Assembly (NCBI RefSeq): GCF_008642315.1
Contig: NZ_CP029192.1
Coordinates: 1,364,001 to 1,428,000, forward strand
DNA: 64,000 nt
DNA from: Streptomyces venezuelae
Lineage (GTDB): Bacteria; Actinomycetota; Actinomycetes; Streptomycetales; Streptomycetaceae
Reading direction: 5' to 3'
The translations under genes and the position numbers were made by a program. This document shows positions 25,127 through 34,027 of this stretch, one piece after another. Position 1 is the first letter of the stretch. Each line of letters begins with the position of its first letter. Under the pieces are notes generated by a model that saw nothing but the letters and a program-made list of their open reading frames with translations, did not search any database and was not told where the DNA came from.

Positions 25127-27631
25127 TCAGCTCGTCGAGGAGCGCGTCGTGGAGCTCGTCGTGAACGTGAAGTCGTCCACGTCGTACAGCGCTCCCGAAC
25201 CCTTGCCCTTGAAGACCAGGTAGAGCGTCGTGGTCTTCGTGGGCGGCTTGCTGATGGCCGTGCTGACGTCGGCGTACGTCTCCCAGCCACCCGTCGGCGC
25301 CACCTTCACGGTGCCGAGGAGCCTGCCGCCGGCGGATCCGCTGCGCACCTCGAGCGTGCCCCCGGATCCGGCCGACGCGACGCGCGCGGTCAGCTTGGTG
25401 GCGTTGCCGAGGATGTACGGCTTGAAGGAGACCCAGTCGCCGTTGTGGATGTCGCCGACGGTCTTGCCGCCGTGCGCGGGGGTGTGGTTGACGACGGAGA
25501 CGCCCTTGGAGTCGTTGAAGTGCTCGCCCTGACGGTGCTTCGGCTGGACGACGTTCTGGTCGTGGGTGGTCAGCGCGGGCTGGCCGTTGGCGCCCTTGTC
25601 GGTGTACTCGGCGTCGAACACCCCGAAGATGTTGGCGTTCGGGTCGTGCTCACCGTCGGCGGAGGTCTGGATGGTTCCCTCGCAGCCGTTGGCCGAGGTG
25701 ACGGGATGGCCGTGGCTGTCGTGGCCGAGGATGTGCGTGACCTTGACCTTGGTGCAGTCGATCGGGCCGTCCTCCGGGTCGGTCACCTTCACCTTGAAGG
25801 GCACCTTGTCGCCGAAGGTGAACATCTGACCGTCGCCGGGGAGTTCCAGGGTCACCTTGGGCGCGGTGTTGCCGACGGTGATGTGCGCGCTGGCCGACCC
25901 GGTGCGTCCGGTGGAGTCCTTCACGGTCACGGTGGCCGTGTAGACGCCGTTCTTCTTGTACGTGTACGTGGGGTTCTGCTGCGTGGACTTGCCGCCGTCG
26001 CCGAAGTCCCAGGCGTAGGTGAGCGTCCCGCCGTCGGCGTCCGTGGCCTTGGCGGTGAACTTGGTGCGCAGGGGCGCCTGCCCGCTCGTCCTGGAGGCGG
26101 TGGCCTCGGCGACCGGGGAGTGTCCGTCGGTGGCGTTCTCGATGCGGTAGAGGCCCGAGTTCTCGTCGCCGCCGAACCAGGCGGTGCCGTAGTCGAGGAC
26201 GTAGAGGGCGCCGTCGGGGCCGAACTCCATGTCCATGACCTGGGTGCCGGTCCACGGGAACGGGTTGATCTTCGAGACCGTGCCGTCCGCACCCTGCTCG
26301 ATGCGCTTGATCCAGCGGCGGCCGAACTCGCCGGCGAAGAAGTCGCCGTCATACGCCTCGGGGAACTTCACCGGGGAGGTGTTCGCCGCGTCGTAGCGGT
26401 AGACGGGTCCGCCCATCGGGGACTCGGAGCCGCTGCCGAACTCGGGCACGGAGCCGCCGTCGTACGGAATCCAGGCTTCCTGCGCGGGCGGCAGGTCGGT
26501 CAGGCCGGTGTTGTGCGGCGAATCGTTCTTGGGTGCCTTGCAGTCGAAGGCGGAGCCGGAGGTGCCGGTCGCGAAGTCGTAGTCGACGTAGGCGTCGTTC
26601 TTGCCGGTGCAGAACGGCCAGCCGAAGTTGCCGGCCTCGGTGACCCTGGCGAACTCGACCTGTCCCGCGGGGCCGCGCTTGGGGTCGGCCGCGCCGGCGT
26701 CGGGCCCGTAGTCACCGACGTAGACGATGCCCGTCGGTTTGTCGACGCTCATGCGGAAGGGGTTGCGGAATCCCATCGCGTAGATCTCGGGGCGGGTCTT
26801 CTCGGTGCCCTTGGCGAAGAGGTTGCCGTCCGGGACGGTGTACGAGCCGTCGTCGGCGACCTTGACGCGCAGGATCTTGCCGCGCAGGTCGTTAGTGTTG
26901 CCCGCGCTGCGCCGCGCGTCGAAGGCGGGGTTGCGGTTCGCTCGCTCGTCGATGGGCGTGAAGCCGTCCGAGGCGAAGGGGTTCGAGTCGTCGCCGGTCG
27001 ACAGGTAGAGGTTGCCCTCCTTGTCGAAGTCGATGTCACCGCCGACGTGGCAGCAGGTGCCGCGGCTCGCGGGGACGTCGAGGACCTTCTTCTCGCTGGC
27101 GTTGTCGAGGGTGCCGTCCGCCTTCAGGACGAAGCGGGAGAGGCGGTTCACGCCGTCGAACTTCTTGAAGTCCTCGGCCGTGCCGTTCTCCGGGGCGTCA
27201 CCCGCGGGGGTGTCGAGCGGCGGCGCGTAGTAGAGGTAGATCGCCCGGTTGTCCTTGAACTTCGGGTCGATGCCGACGCCCTGGAGGCCCTCTTCGTCGT
27301 GCGTGTAGACCGGGATCTTCCCGGCGATCCTGGTGTTGCCCGCCGCGTCCGTGAGGCGGAGCGTGCCGTCGCGTGAGGTGTGCAGGACCGAGCGGTCGGG
27401 GAGCACGGCCAGCGTCATCGGCTCGCCCGTCTCCGGGGCGCCCTTGGCGAGGGTGACCTGCTGGAAGTCCTCGGCGACAGGAGCGGCGGGGGCTGCGGGG
27501 GCTGCCTTCGCGGGCGGGTCGGCGGGGACGGCACCGGCGTTCGGCACGGCGAGGGTCAGGGTGGCACCGGTGAGTACCGTGCCGGTGAGCAGGGCGAGGG
27601 TGCTGCGGAGTCTCGGGCGTTTCCTGTGCAC
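25127..27631 (-). CDS. Secreted PQQ-dependent sugar dehydrogenase-type protein with PKD and C-terminal CBM-like domain
   Basis: An 834-residue secreted multidomain protein. A Sec signal covers about 1-35 (LALLTGTVLTGATLTLA). A GSDH (glucose/sorbosone dehydrogenase) beta-propeller covers about 50-510, with EGLQGVGIDPKFKDN, the cysteine pair GTCCHVGGDIDFD, YAMGFRNPFRMS and VMDMEFGPDGALYVLDYG. A PKD domain follows (about 520-605, TYAWDFGDGGKST), then an Ig-like region. A C-terminal CBM6-like domain (about 700-825) contains GDWVSFKPYILGNAT. The GTG at 27631 has GGAGG seven bases upstream. PQQ use is inferred from the fold only. It may oxidise sugars for the downstream ThuA/DUF1080 protein. The upstream gap contains a putative operator. 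Confidence 0.85.
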   Translation of the reverse strand: MHRKRPRLRSTLALLTGTVLTGATLTLAVPNAGAVPADPPAKAAPAAPAAPVAEDFQQVTLAKGAPETGEPMTLAVLPDRSVLHTSRDGTLRLTDAAGNTRIAGKIPVYTHDEEGLQGVGIDPKFKDNRAIYLYYAPPLDTPAGDAPENGTAEDFKKFDGVNRLSRFVLKADGTLDNASEKKVLDVPASRGTCCHVGGDIDFDKEGNLYLSTGDDSNPFASDGFTPIDERANRNPAFDARRSAGNTNDLRGKILRVKVADDGSYTVPDGNLFAKGTEKTRPEIYAMGFRNPFRMSVDKPTGIVYVGDYGPDAGAADPKRGPAGQVEFARVTEAGNFGWPFCTGKNDAYVDYDFATGTSGSAFDCKAPKNDSPHNTGLTDLPPAQEAWIPYDGGSVPEFGSGSESPMGGPVYRYDAANTSPVKFPEAYDGDFFAGEFGRRWIKRIEQGADGTVSKINPFPWTGTQVMDMEFGPDGALYVLDYGTAWFGGDENSGLYRIENATDGHSPVAEATASRTSGQAPLRTKFTAKATDADGGTLTYAWDFGDGGKSTQQNPTYTYKKNGVYTATVTVKDSTGRTGSASAHITVGNTAPKVTLELPGDGQMFTFGDKVPFKVKVTDPEDGPIDCTKVKVTHILGHDSHGHPVTSANGCEGTIQTSADGEHDPNANIFGVFDAEYTDKGANGQPALTTHDQNVVQPKHRQGEHFNDSKGVSVVNHTPAHGGKTVGDIHNGDWVSFKPYILGNATKLTARVASAGSGGTLEVRSGSAGGRLLGTVKVAPTGGWETYADVSTAISKPPTKTTTLYLVFKGKGSGALYDVDDFTFTTSSTTRSSTS

Positions 27632-27737
27632 GGGGGTTCCTCCGGATGGGGGGACGGTCGTACGGGGTGTGTGCGCCGTGCGCCGGGGTGCGCCGTCACC
27701 CCGGACCATTCATGTCCTGAACACCTCAAGGACGGTA

Positions 27738-27813
27738 GCCACGTTTGTCCCGGGCGGAAAGCCCTTGTGCACGACGGAAGTTGAACTTTTTCCTGTCAAT
27801 GGACAAACGTGGC
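27738..27813. promoter_or_regulatory. Putative operator region upstream of the GSDH-ThuA operon
   Basis: A perfect 13-bp inverted repeat (GCCACGTTTGTCC at 27738-27750, GGACAAACGTGGC at 27801-27813) spans 50 bases. Its right arm overlaps a 22-bp segment (27786-27807; CTTTnTCC, then GTCA, then GGACAAA) that matches 18 of 22 bases of a segment upstream of the ROK regulator (35321-35342). This is the most likely regulator site for the secreted sugar enzymes. Confidence 0.55.
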
Positions 27814-27847
27814 ACGGGGCCGGATGGGCTCTACTGCTCAGTACGGA

Positions 27848-28861
27848 TCATTCGGCCCGGTCCGGGCCGCCGAACGCCGCGTCGAAGGACGCGCTCGGAG
27901 CCTCGAAATCGAACGCCTTCAGTCGCGTCAGCGCCTCCGGCGCGCCTTGCAGGCGGTCCATGCCCGCGTCCTCCCACTCGACGGAGATGGGTCCGTCGTA
28001 CGCGATGGAACGCAGCATCCGGAAGACGTCCTCCCAGGGGACTTCCCCATGGCCCGCCGACACGAAGTCCCAGCCGCGGCGCGGGTCGCCCCACGGGAGG
28101 TGCGAGCCGAGGCGGCCGTTGCGACCGTCCAGGCGGCGCCGGGCCTCCTTGCAGTCGACGTGGTAGATGCGGTCGCGGAAGTCGTAGAGGAAGCCGACCG
28201 GGTCGAGGTCCTGCCACACGAAGTGCGACGGGTCGAAGTTCAGCCCGAAGGCGGGGCGGTGGCCGACGGCGTCCAGGGCCTTGTGCGTGGTCCAGTAGTC
28301 GTACGCGATCTCCGAGGGGTGCACCTCGTGGGCGAACCGGACGCCCTCCGCGTCGAAGACGTCGAGGATCGGGTTCCAGCGCTCGGCGAAGTCCTCGTAC
28401 CCCCGCTCGATCATCGACTCGGGAGCCGGCGGGAACATCGCGACCAGATGCCAGATCGAGGACCCCGTGAAGCCGACGACCGTGTCGACCCCGAAGGCGG
28501 CGGCCGCCCGCGCGGTGTCCTTGATCTCGGCGGCGGCACGCTGCCGCACGCCCTCCCCCTCGCCGTCGCCCCAGATGCGGGCGGGCAGGATCGCCTGGTG
28601 CCGCTCGTCGATGATCGCGTCGCAGACGGCCTGGCCGACCAGGTGGTTGGAGATCGCCCAGCACTTGAGTCCGTACTTGTCGAGCAGCGCGTGCCGCCCG
28701 TCCAGGTACGTCGGGTCGGCGAGCGCCTTGTCGACCTCGAAGTGATCGCCCCAACAGGCGAGTTCGAGGCCGTCGTAACCGAAGTCGCGGGCGAGGGAGC
28801 AGACCTCTTCGAGCGGAAGGTCGGCCCACTGGCCGGTGAAGAGCGTGAACTGCCGTGGCAT
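27848..28861 (-). CDS. Sugar phosphate isomerase/epimerase family protein
   Basis: A 337-residue TIM-barrel protein (AP-endonuclease 2 fold). Metal-site candidates are [32 protein letters not shown] and SVEWEDAGM. The family includes epimerases and the lyases/hydratases used in 3-keto-sugar catabolism. Pairing with a Gfo/Idh/MocA oxidoreductase directly upstream on the same strand is the classic arrangement for such pathways. ATG 28861 has GAGGAGG upstream. It is the last gene of the ABC-transporter operon, since the next gene (GSDH) is 216 bases on with its own operator. Cytoplasmic. Confidence 0.87.
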   Translation of the reverse strand: MPRQFTLFTGQWADLPLEEVCSLARDFGYDGLELACWGDHFEVDKALADPTYLDGRHALLDKYGLKCWAISNHLVGQAVCDAIIDERHQAILPARIWGDGEGEGVRQRAAAEIKDTARAAAAFGVDTVVGFTGSSIWHLVAMFPPAPESMIERGYEDFAERWNPILDVFDAEGVRFAHEVHPSEIAYDYWTTHKALDAVGHRPAFGLNFDPSHFVWQDLDPVGFLYDFRDRIYHVDCKEARRRLDGRNGRLGSHLPWGDPRRGWDFVSAGHGEVPWEDVFRMLRSIAYDGPISVEWEDAGMDRLQGAPEALTRLKAFDFEAPSASFDAAFGGPDRAE

Positions 28862-28939
28862 GACCAGGCCTCCTCGGAGGGGGACGAGACGAACTTCGGG
28901 CGGGAACGGGTGTGCATTCAGGCGGGAACGGGCGGGACC

Positions 28940-30175
28940 TCAGCCGAGGACGGGCGTGTACACGGAGTTCTTCGCCGCGCTCTCCTCCACCGCGGCGAGC
29001 ACCCGCTGCACGGAGAGACCGTCGGCGAAGGACGGTTCGGGCCGTGCCCCGGTCGCGATGGCGTGCAGCAGGTCGCGGGCCTGGTGCACGAAGGTGTGCT
29101 CGTAGCCGAGACCGTGGCCCGGCGGCCACCAGGCCTCCACGTACGGGTGGTCGGGCTCCGTCACCAGGATGCGGCGGAAGCCGGACGACGCGGCGGGCTC
29201 GGTGTGGTCGTGGAAGGAGAGCTCGTTCAGACGCTCCAGGTCGAACGCCAACGACCCTTCAGAGCCGTTGAGTTCGAGTCTCAGCGCGTTCTTGCGGCCA
29301 GCGGCGAAGCGGGTCGCCTCGAAGGAGGCGAGGGCGCCGGACGGGAACCGTGCCGTGAAGACGGCCGCGTCGTCGACGGTGACCGTCCCGAGCCTGCTGC
29401 CACCCTCCGCGGTGAGACCACTCGGCGCGCCTTCCAGCAGCGGCCGTTCGCGGACGAACGTCTCCGTGAGCGCCGACACTCCGGCCACCGGCTCCCCCAC
29501 CAGGTACTGCGCGAGGTCCACGATGTGCGCGCCGAGGTCGCCGAGCGCCCCGGACCCCGCCCGGTCCTTGCGCAGCCGCCACGTGAGCGGGAACGAAGCG
29601 TCGACGAGCCAGTCCTGAAGGTACGTCAGCCGTACGTGGCGCAGCGCCCCGAGCCGCCCCTCGGCGACCATCCGCCGGGCGAGCGCGAGCGCGGGCACCC
29701 GGCGGTAGTTGAAGCCGACCATGGCCACCTGGCCGCGTGCGCGGGCCCGCTCGGCGGCCTCGGCCATCGCCTCGGCCTCCTCGACGGTGTTGGCGAGTGG
29801 CTTCTCGCACAGCACGTGCTTGCCCGCCTCCAGAGCGGCGAGGGCGATCTCCGCATGGCTGTCGCCGGGCGTGCAGATGTCGACGAGGTCGACGTCGTCC
29901 CGGGCGATCAGGGCGCGCCAGTCGGTCTCGGCGGCGGCCCAGCCGAGCCGGTCGGCGGCGGCGCGCACGGCGCCGCCGTCGCGGCCGCAGACGGCCGAGA
30001 GCACCGGCCGCACCGGCAGGTCGAAGACGCGCCCCACGGTGCGCCAGCCCTGCGAGTGGGCGGCGCCCATGAAGGCGTAGCCGACCATGCCCACGCCCAG
30101 GGGGCGCTTCCCGGTGGACCCGGAATCGGCACCGGACCCGGAATCGGCACCGGCCTCGGTTTCCGTCTCACGCAT
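28940..30175 (-). CDS. Gfo/Idh/MocA family oxidoreductase
   Basis: A 411-residue NAD(P)-dependent dehydrogenase. A Rossmann motif GVGMVGYAFMGAAHSQGW begins at about residue 27, the conserved catalytic Lys is in HVLCEKPLANT, and GDLGAHIVDLAQYLVG carries the Asp/His pair. It probably oxidises or reduces a hydroxyl of an imported sugar (often C3). The N-terminal 24 residues include a duplicated GADSGS segment made by an 18-bp repeat near 30115-30150. ATG 30175 has GAGGAGG upstream. The gene lies between the substrate-binding protein and the isomerase of one operon. Substrate unknown. Confidence 0.88.
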   Translation of the reverse strand: MRETETEAGADSGSGADSGSTGKRPLGVGMVGYAFMGAAHSQGWRTVGRVFDLPVRPVLSAVCGRDGGAVRAAADRLGWAAAETDWRALIARDDVDLVDICTPGDSHAEIALAALEAGKHVLCEKPLANTVEEAEAMAEAAERARARGQVAMVGFNYRRVPALALARRMVAEGRLGALRHVRLTYLQDWLVDASFPLTWRLRKDRAGSGALGDLGAHIVDLAQYLVGEPVAGVSALTETFVRERPLLEGAPSGLTAEGGSRLGTVTVDDAAVFTARFPSGALASFEATRFAAGRKNALRLELNGSEGSLAFDLERLNELSFHDHTEPAASSGFRRILVTEPDHPYVEAWWPPGHGLGYEHTFVHQARDLLHAIATGARPEPSFADGLSVQRVLAAVEESAAKNSVYTPVLG

Positions 30176-30223
30176 GCGGTAATCCTCCTCGTCGACGCTC
30201 GGTGGGGGGTGCGGGCGTGCGCA

Positions 30224-31264
30224 TCACTTGAAACCGGTGGACATGTACTGGCCGACGTTCTCCTTGTCGACCACGGCCGAGTAGCAGGTCACGAAGGAGG
30301 GGATCTCGAACTCCGCCATGCCGTTGACGCCCTTGCCCTGGCCGAGGGCGCGCGCGAGGTCGATCGCGGAGGCTGCCATCGTCGGCGGGTAGAGGACGGT
30401 GGCCTTCAGGACGCTGTTGTCCGCCTCGATGGCCTGCATGGCGGAGAGCGCGCCCGCGCCGCCGACCATCAGGAAGTCGTCGCGGCCCGCCTGCTTGATG
30501 GCACGCAGGGCGCCCACGCCCTGGTCGTCGTCGTGGTTCCACAGGGCGTCGAAGTTCTTCTGCGCCTGCAGGAGTTGGGACATCTTTGACTGTCCGGACT
30601 CGACTGTGAAGTCGGCCGCCTGCCGGGCGACCTTCTTGATGTTCGGGTAGTTCTTCAGTGCGTCGTCGAAGCCCTTGGAGCGCTGCTTGGTGAGCTCCAG
30701 GTTGTCGAGTCCCGCGAGTTCCACGACGCGTGCGTTCTTCTTGTCCTTGAGCTTCTCGCCGATGTAGTGCCCGGCGCTCAGGCCCATGCCGTAGTTGTCG
30801 CCGCCGATCCAGCAGCGGTAGGCCTGCGGGGACGCGAAGACGCGGTCGAGGTTGACGACGGGGATGCCGGCCTTCATGGCCTTCAGGCCGACCTGGGTGA
30901 GCGCCTTGCCGTCGGCGGGCAGCACGACGAGGACGTCGACCTTCTTGTTGATCAGCGTCTCGACCTGGCCGATCTGCGCGGCGGTGTCGTTGGAGCCCTC
31001 GGTGGCCTCCAGAGTGACGTCCGAGTACTTCTCGGCGCGCTTCTTGGCGTTGTCGTTGATGGCGTTGAGCCAGCCGTGGTCGGCCTGGGGGCCGGCGAAG
31101 CCGATGGTGACCTTCTTGCCCGGCTTGTCGTCGGCGACCTGCTGCGACTTGTCGTCGGAGTCGTCGTCCTTGGACTCGTTGCTGGTGCAGCCCGTGATGA
31201 GGGCTCCGGTGGACAGCGCGGCGGCTCCGAAGAGGAGTCCTCTGCGGCTCGTGTGGGATGGCAT
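30224..31264 (-). CDS. Sugar ABC transporter substrate-binding lipoprotein (ribose type)
   Basis: A 346-residue periplasmic-binding-protein-like lipoprotein. The signal contains SRRGLLFG and a lipobox LITGC (Cys26), followed by an acidic linker (SKDDDSDDKS). The mature part has the Peripla_BP_4 pattern: IGFAGPQADHGWLNAINDN, VLVVLPADGKALTQVG, GIPVVNLDR and ALWNHDDDQGVGALRAIKQAG. It delivers a sugar to the permease encoded 16 bases upstream. The extended family recognises pentoses, hexoses and cyclitols; specificity is unknown. Confidence 0.9.
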   Translation of the reverse strand: MPSHTSRRGLLFGAAALSTGALITGCTSNESKDDDSDDKSQQVADDKPGKKVTIGFAGPQADHGWLNAINDNAKKRAEKYSDVTLEATEGSNDTAAQIGQVETLINKKVDVLVVLPADGKALTQVGLKAMKAGIPVVNLDRVFASPQAYRCWIGGDNYGMGLSAGHYIGEKLKDKKNARVVELAGLDNLELTKQRSKGFDDALKNYPNIKKVARQAADFTVESGQSKMSQLLQAQKNFDALWNHDDDQGVGALRAIKQAGRDDFLMVGGAGALSAMQAIEADNSVLKATVLYPPTMAASAIDLARALGQGKGVNGMAEFEIPSFVTCYSAVVDKENVGQYMSTGFK

Positions 31265-31280
31265 GGGTGAGCCTCTCGGG

Positions 31281-32300
31281 TCAGGAAGTGGTGGCCGAAC
31301 GTCGTTGGACGAGCACCGCGGCGACGATGATCGCGCCCTTGGCGATCTGCTGGGTCGCGGTCTCCAGGTTGTTGAGCGCGAAGATGTTCTGGATCGTGGT
31401 GAAGATCAGCACGCCGAGCACGGAGCCGGTGATGGTGCCGCGGCCGCCGCTGAGCAGGGTGCCGCCGATGATCACCGCCGCGATCGCGTCGAGTTCGTAC
31501 AGGTTGCCGTTGGTGTTCTGGCCGGAGCCGGAGAGGATGATCAGCAGGAAGGCCGCGATGCCGCAGCACAGCCCCGAAAGCAGGTACAGGTAGAGCCGCT
31601 GCCTGCGGACGTCGATGCCGGCGAGCCGGGCCGCTTCCGCGTTGCCGCCGACGGCGACCGAGCGGCGGCCGAAGGTGGTGCGGTTCAGGATCAGCCAGCC
31701 GACGACGGTGACGGCGGCGAAGACCAGGACCAGCGGCGGAATGCCGAGGATGTACGAGTCGCGCTCACCGAGCTTCAACACCCCGTCGACCGTGACCATT
31801 TGGGTCTTGCCGTCGGTGATCTGCAGGGCCAGACCGCGGCCCGCCGCCAGCATGGCGAGGGTGGCGATGAACGGCACGATCGCGCCGTACGCGATGAGCA
31901 CGCCGTTCACCAGGCCGCACCCCATGCCGACGATGACGGCGGTGAAGAGGATGCCGGCGAAACCGAAATCCTGGGTCGCGACCGTCGTCGCCCACACCGA
32001 GGCGAGCGCGACGATCGCGCCGACCGACAGGTCGATGCCGCCGGAGATGATCACGAACGTCATGCCGACGGTGACCACGCCGATGACGGAGGCCTGGGTG
32101 AGGATCAGCTGGACGTTGTCGGAGTCCAGGAACGAGTCGGGCTGAGTGATGCCGCCGATCACGATCAGCGCGGCGAGCACGCCGAGCAGGGAGAGCGTCC
32201 GCACGTCGGCGCGGGCCACGGCGGCGCGCCACGGGCTGCCGCCGTCTGCGGGGGTGCTCTTGTGGGTGGCGGCCTCGGCCGCCGGGGCTGGCTGGGTCAT
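31281..32300 (-). CDS. Sugar ABC transporter permease (RbsC type)
   Basis: A 339-residue membrane protein with 8-10 helices. The RbsC/BPD_transp_2 signature GMTFVIISGGIDLSVGAIVALASV lies near residues 78-101, and GGNAEAARLAGIDVRR is the cytoplasmic coupling loop. IIGGTLLSGGRGTITGSVLGV is also characteristic. It overlaps the ATPase gene by 4 bases (start at 32300 within the ATPase stop) and is followed by the binding protein. One permease gene is present, so the channel is probably a homodimer. Confidence 0.92.
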   Translation of the reverse strand: MTQPAPAAEAATHKSTPADGGSPWRAAVARADVRTLSLLGVLAALIVIGGITQPDSFLDSDNVQLILTQASVIGVVTVGMTFVIISGGIDLSVGAIVALASVWATTVATQDFGFAGILFTAVIVGMGCGLVNGVLIAYGAIVPFIATLAMLAAGRGLALQITDGKTQMVTVDGVLKLGERDSYILGIPPLVLVFAAVTVVGWLILNRTTFGRRSVAVGGNAEAARLAGIDVRRQRLYLYLLSGLCCGIAAFLLIILSGSGQNTNGNLYELDAIAAVIIGGTLLSGGRGTITGSVLGVLIFTTIQNIFALNNLETATQQIAKGAIIVAAVLVQRRSATTS

Positions 32301-33814
32301 GCCGCCGGGCTCCCTTCAAGGACGAGGTCGAGTACGCGGTGTTCATCGAGTTCACGGGCGGGCGCGGCATGGACGACGCGGCCTTCGCGCAGCACCAGGA
32401 CGCGGTCGGCGAGGCCGAGCACTTCGGGTACTTCGCTGGATACGAGGAGTACGGCGAGGCCTTCGTCGGCGAGACGGCGGATCACCGCGTACAGCTCGGC
32501 GCGGGCGCCGACGTCGACACCCCGGGTCGGCTCGTCGAGCAGCAGGACCCGGCAGCCGCGCAGCAGCCAGCGGGCCAGCACGGCCTTCTGCTGGTTGCCG
32601 CCGGAGAGAGTGCGCACGGGGACCGAGGGATCGTCGGGCCGCAGCGAGAGTTCGCGGGTCGCCGCGCGTGCGGCGGCGCGTTCGGCGCCCCGGTCGACCC
32701 AACCACCGCGCGAGAAACGGGACATGGAGGTGACCGAGACGTTGCGGGTGACGGACTCCAGCATGAGGAGGGCCTGCGCCTTGCGTTCCTCGGGGGCGAG
32801 CCCGAGCCCCGCACGGACGGCGGCACGGACGCTGCCGGAGCGCAACGGCTGTCCGTTCACGGCCACTTGCCCGGAGCCGGGCTTTCGGGCGCCGTAGATC
32901 GTCTCCAGGATCTCGGAGCGTCCCGAGCCGACGAGTCCGGCGAGGCCCACGATCTCGCCCGGCCGCAGATCGAGGTCGAAGGGTTCGAACTCGCCGTGGC
33001 GGGAGAGGCCGCGCACGGTCAACACCGGTTCGGCGGTGGGAGGTTCCGTGGGCCGGTCCGGGAAGACGTACTCGACGTTGCGGCCGGTCATCAGCGCCAC
33101 GACGTCCTTGGTCGGCGTGGACTCGGCGGGCAGTCCGCCCGCGACGGCCCGCCCGTCCTTGAGGACGGTGACGCGGTCGCCGATGCGGCGGATCTCCTCG
33201 AGCCGGTGGGAGATGTAGACGACGGCGACTCCGTCCGCCGTCAGGTCGCCGACGATGCGGAACAGGTTGTCGACCTCGTCGGGGTCCAGGGCGGCGGACG
33301 GCTCGTCCATGACGATGAGGCGCACCTCGTGCGAGAGCGCGCGGGCCATCGACACGATCTGCTGCTGGGCGGCGGAGAGGTCGCCGACGAGCCGCCCCGG
33401 ATCGATCTCGCTGTGCCCGAGTCGCTTGAGCAGTGCGGCAGTTGAGGCTTTCGCCTCGCGGCCGCGCACCACGAATCCGGCGGCGGTCGGTTCGTGTCCG
33501 AGGTGGACGTTCTCAGCCACGGACAGCCCTTCCACCAGGTCGAGTTCCTGGTAGATGGTGGCGATGCCGAGCCGCATGGCGGCGATCGGGGAGCGGAGCG
33601 TGGTGCGCTCACCGCGCCAGGTGATCTCTCCGCCGTCGGGCTGGTGGGCGCCGGCGAGGACCTTGATGAGGGTGGACTTCCCGGCGCCGTTCTGGCCGAG
33701 GAGACAGTGCACTTCCCCGGCCTGGACCTGGAGGTCGACGCCGTCGAGGGCACGGACTCCGGGGAACGACTTGGTGATGCCGGACATGGTGAGCAGTGGT
33801 GGTTCTTGTGCCAT
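32297..33814 (-). CDS. Sugar ABC transporter ATP-binding protein (RbsA/MglA type, two ABC domains)
   Basis: A 505-residue double ABC ATPase. Domain 1 has Walker A LLGQNGAGKSTLIK (about 38-51) and the signature DLSAAQQQIVSMARAL with VMDEPSAALD. Domain 2 has a degenerate Walker A GLVGSGRSE and the signature TLSGGNQQKAVLARWL with LLDEPTRGVD. The second nucleotide site being non-canonical is normal for this family. ATG 33814 is the first ABC gene after the ROK regulator on the same strand, with a 213-base gap holding a strong hairpin, so the ABC operon likely has its own promoter there. Confidence 0.93.
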   Translation of the reverse strand: MAQEPPLLTMSGITKSFPGVRALDGVDLQVQAGEVHCLLGQNGAGKSTLIKVLAGAHQPDGGEITWRGERTTLRSPIAAMRLGIATIYQELDLVEGLSVAENVHLGHEPTAAGFVVRGREAKASTAALLKRLGHSEIDPGRLVGDLSAAQQQIVSMARALSHEVRLIVMDEPSAALDPDEVDNLFRIVGDLTADGVAVVYISHRLEEIRRIGDRVTVLKDGRAVAGGLPAESTPTKDVVALMTGRNVEYVFPDRPTEPPTAEPVLTVRGLSRHGEFEPFDLDLRPGEIVGLAGLVGSGRSEILETIYGARKPGSGQVAVNGQPLRSGSVRAAVRAGLGLAPEERKAQALLMLESVTRNVSVTSMSRFSRGGWVDRGAERAAARAATRELSLRPDDPSVPVRTLSGGNQQKAVLARWLLRGCRVLLLDEPTRGVDVGARAELYAVIRRLADEGLAVLLVSSEVPEVLGLADRVLVLREGRVVHAAPARELDEHRVLDLVLEGSPAA

Positions 33815-33972
33815 GACGGTTCCCCTCGGCGGCGATCGCAGCAGGGCAGGGCGGATTCAGGGCAGGGCGGAGTTGCCTGGGTGGCGGCACCGGCGCAGGG
33901 CGGAGCAGAGCGCGGTGCCGGGTGAGGTGAGGCGGTGTTCCTCACGTGCCGGGTTACGTGCCGGGTGTTCCT

Positions 33973-34001
33973 CACGTGCCGGTCGGGCCGACCGGCACGT
34001 G
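33973..34001 (-). terminator. Inverted repeat after the ROK gene
   Basis: A perfect 14-bp inverted repeat (CACGTGCCGGTCGG, one central base, then its complement) lies between the ROK stop (34028) and the ABC operon. The bases beside it (33937-33972) repeat TTCCTCACGTGCCGGG. It may act as a terminator or as a palindromic operator. The rest of this 213-base gap holds degenerate repeats of CAGGGCAGGGCGGA (33840-33905). Confidence 0.5.
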
Positions 34002-34027
34002 GACGGTGCTCGGGGTGAGGCCGGCCG

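Noticed and set aside
30852..32897. Open frame of about 680 codons on the plus strand opposite the ABC transporter genes
   Set aside because: It covers the reverse of three conserved ABC genes and shows no motif; codon use fits the minus strand.
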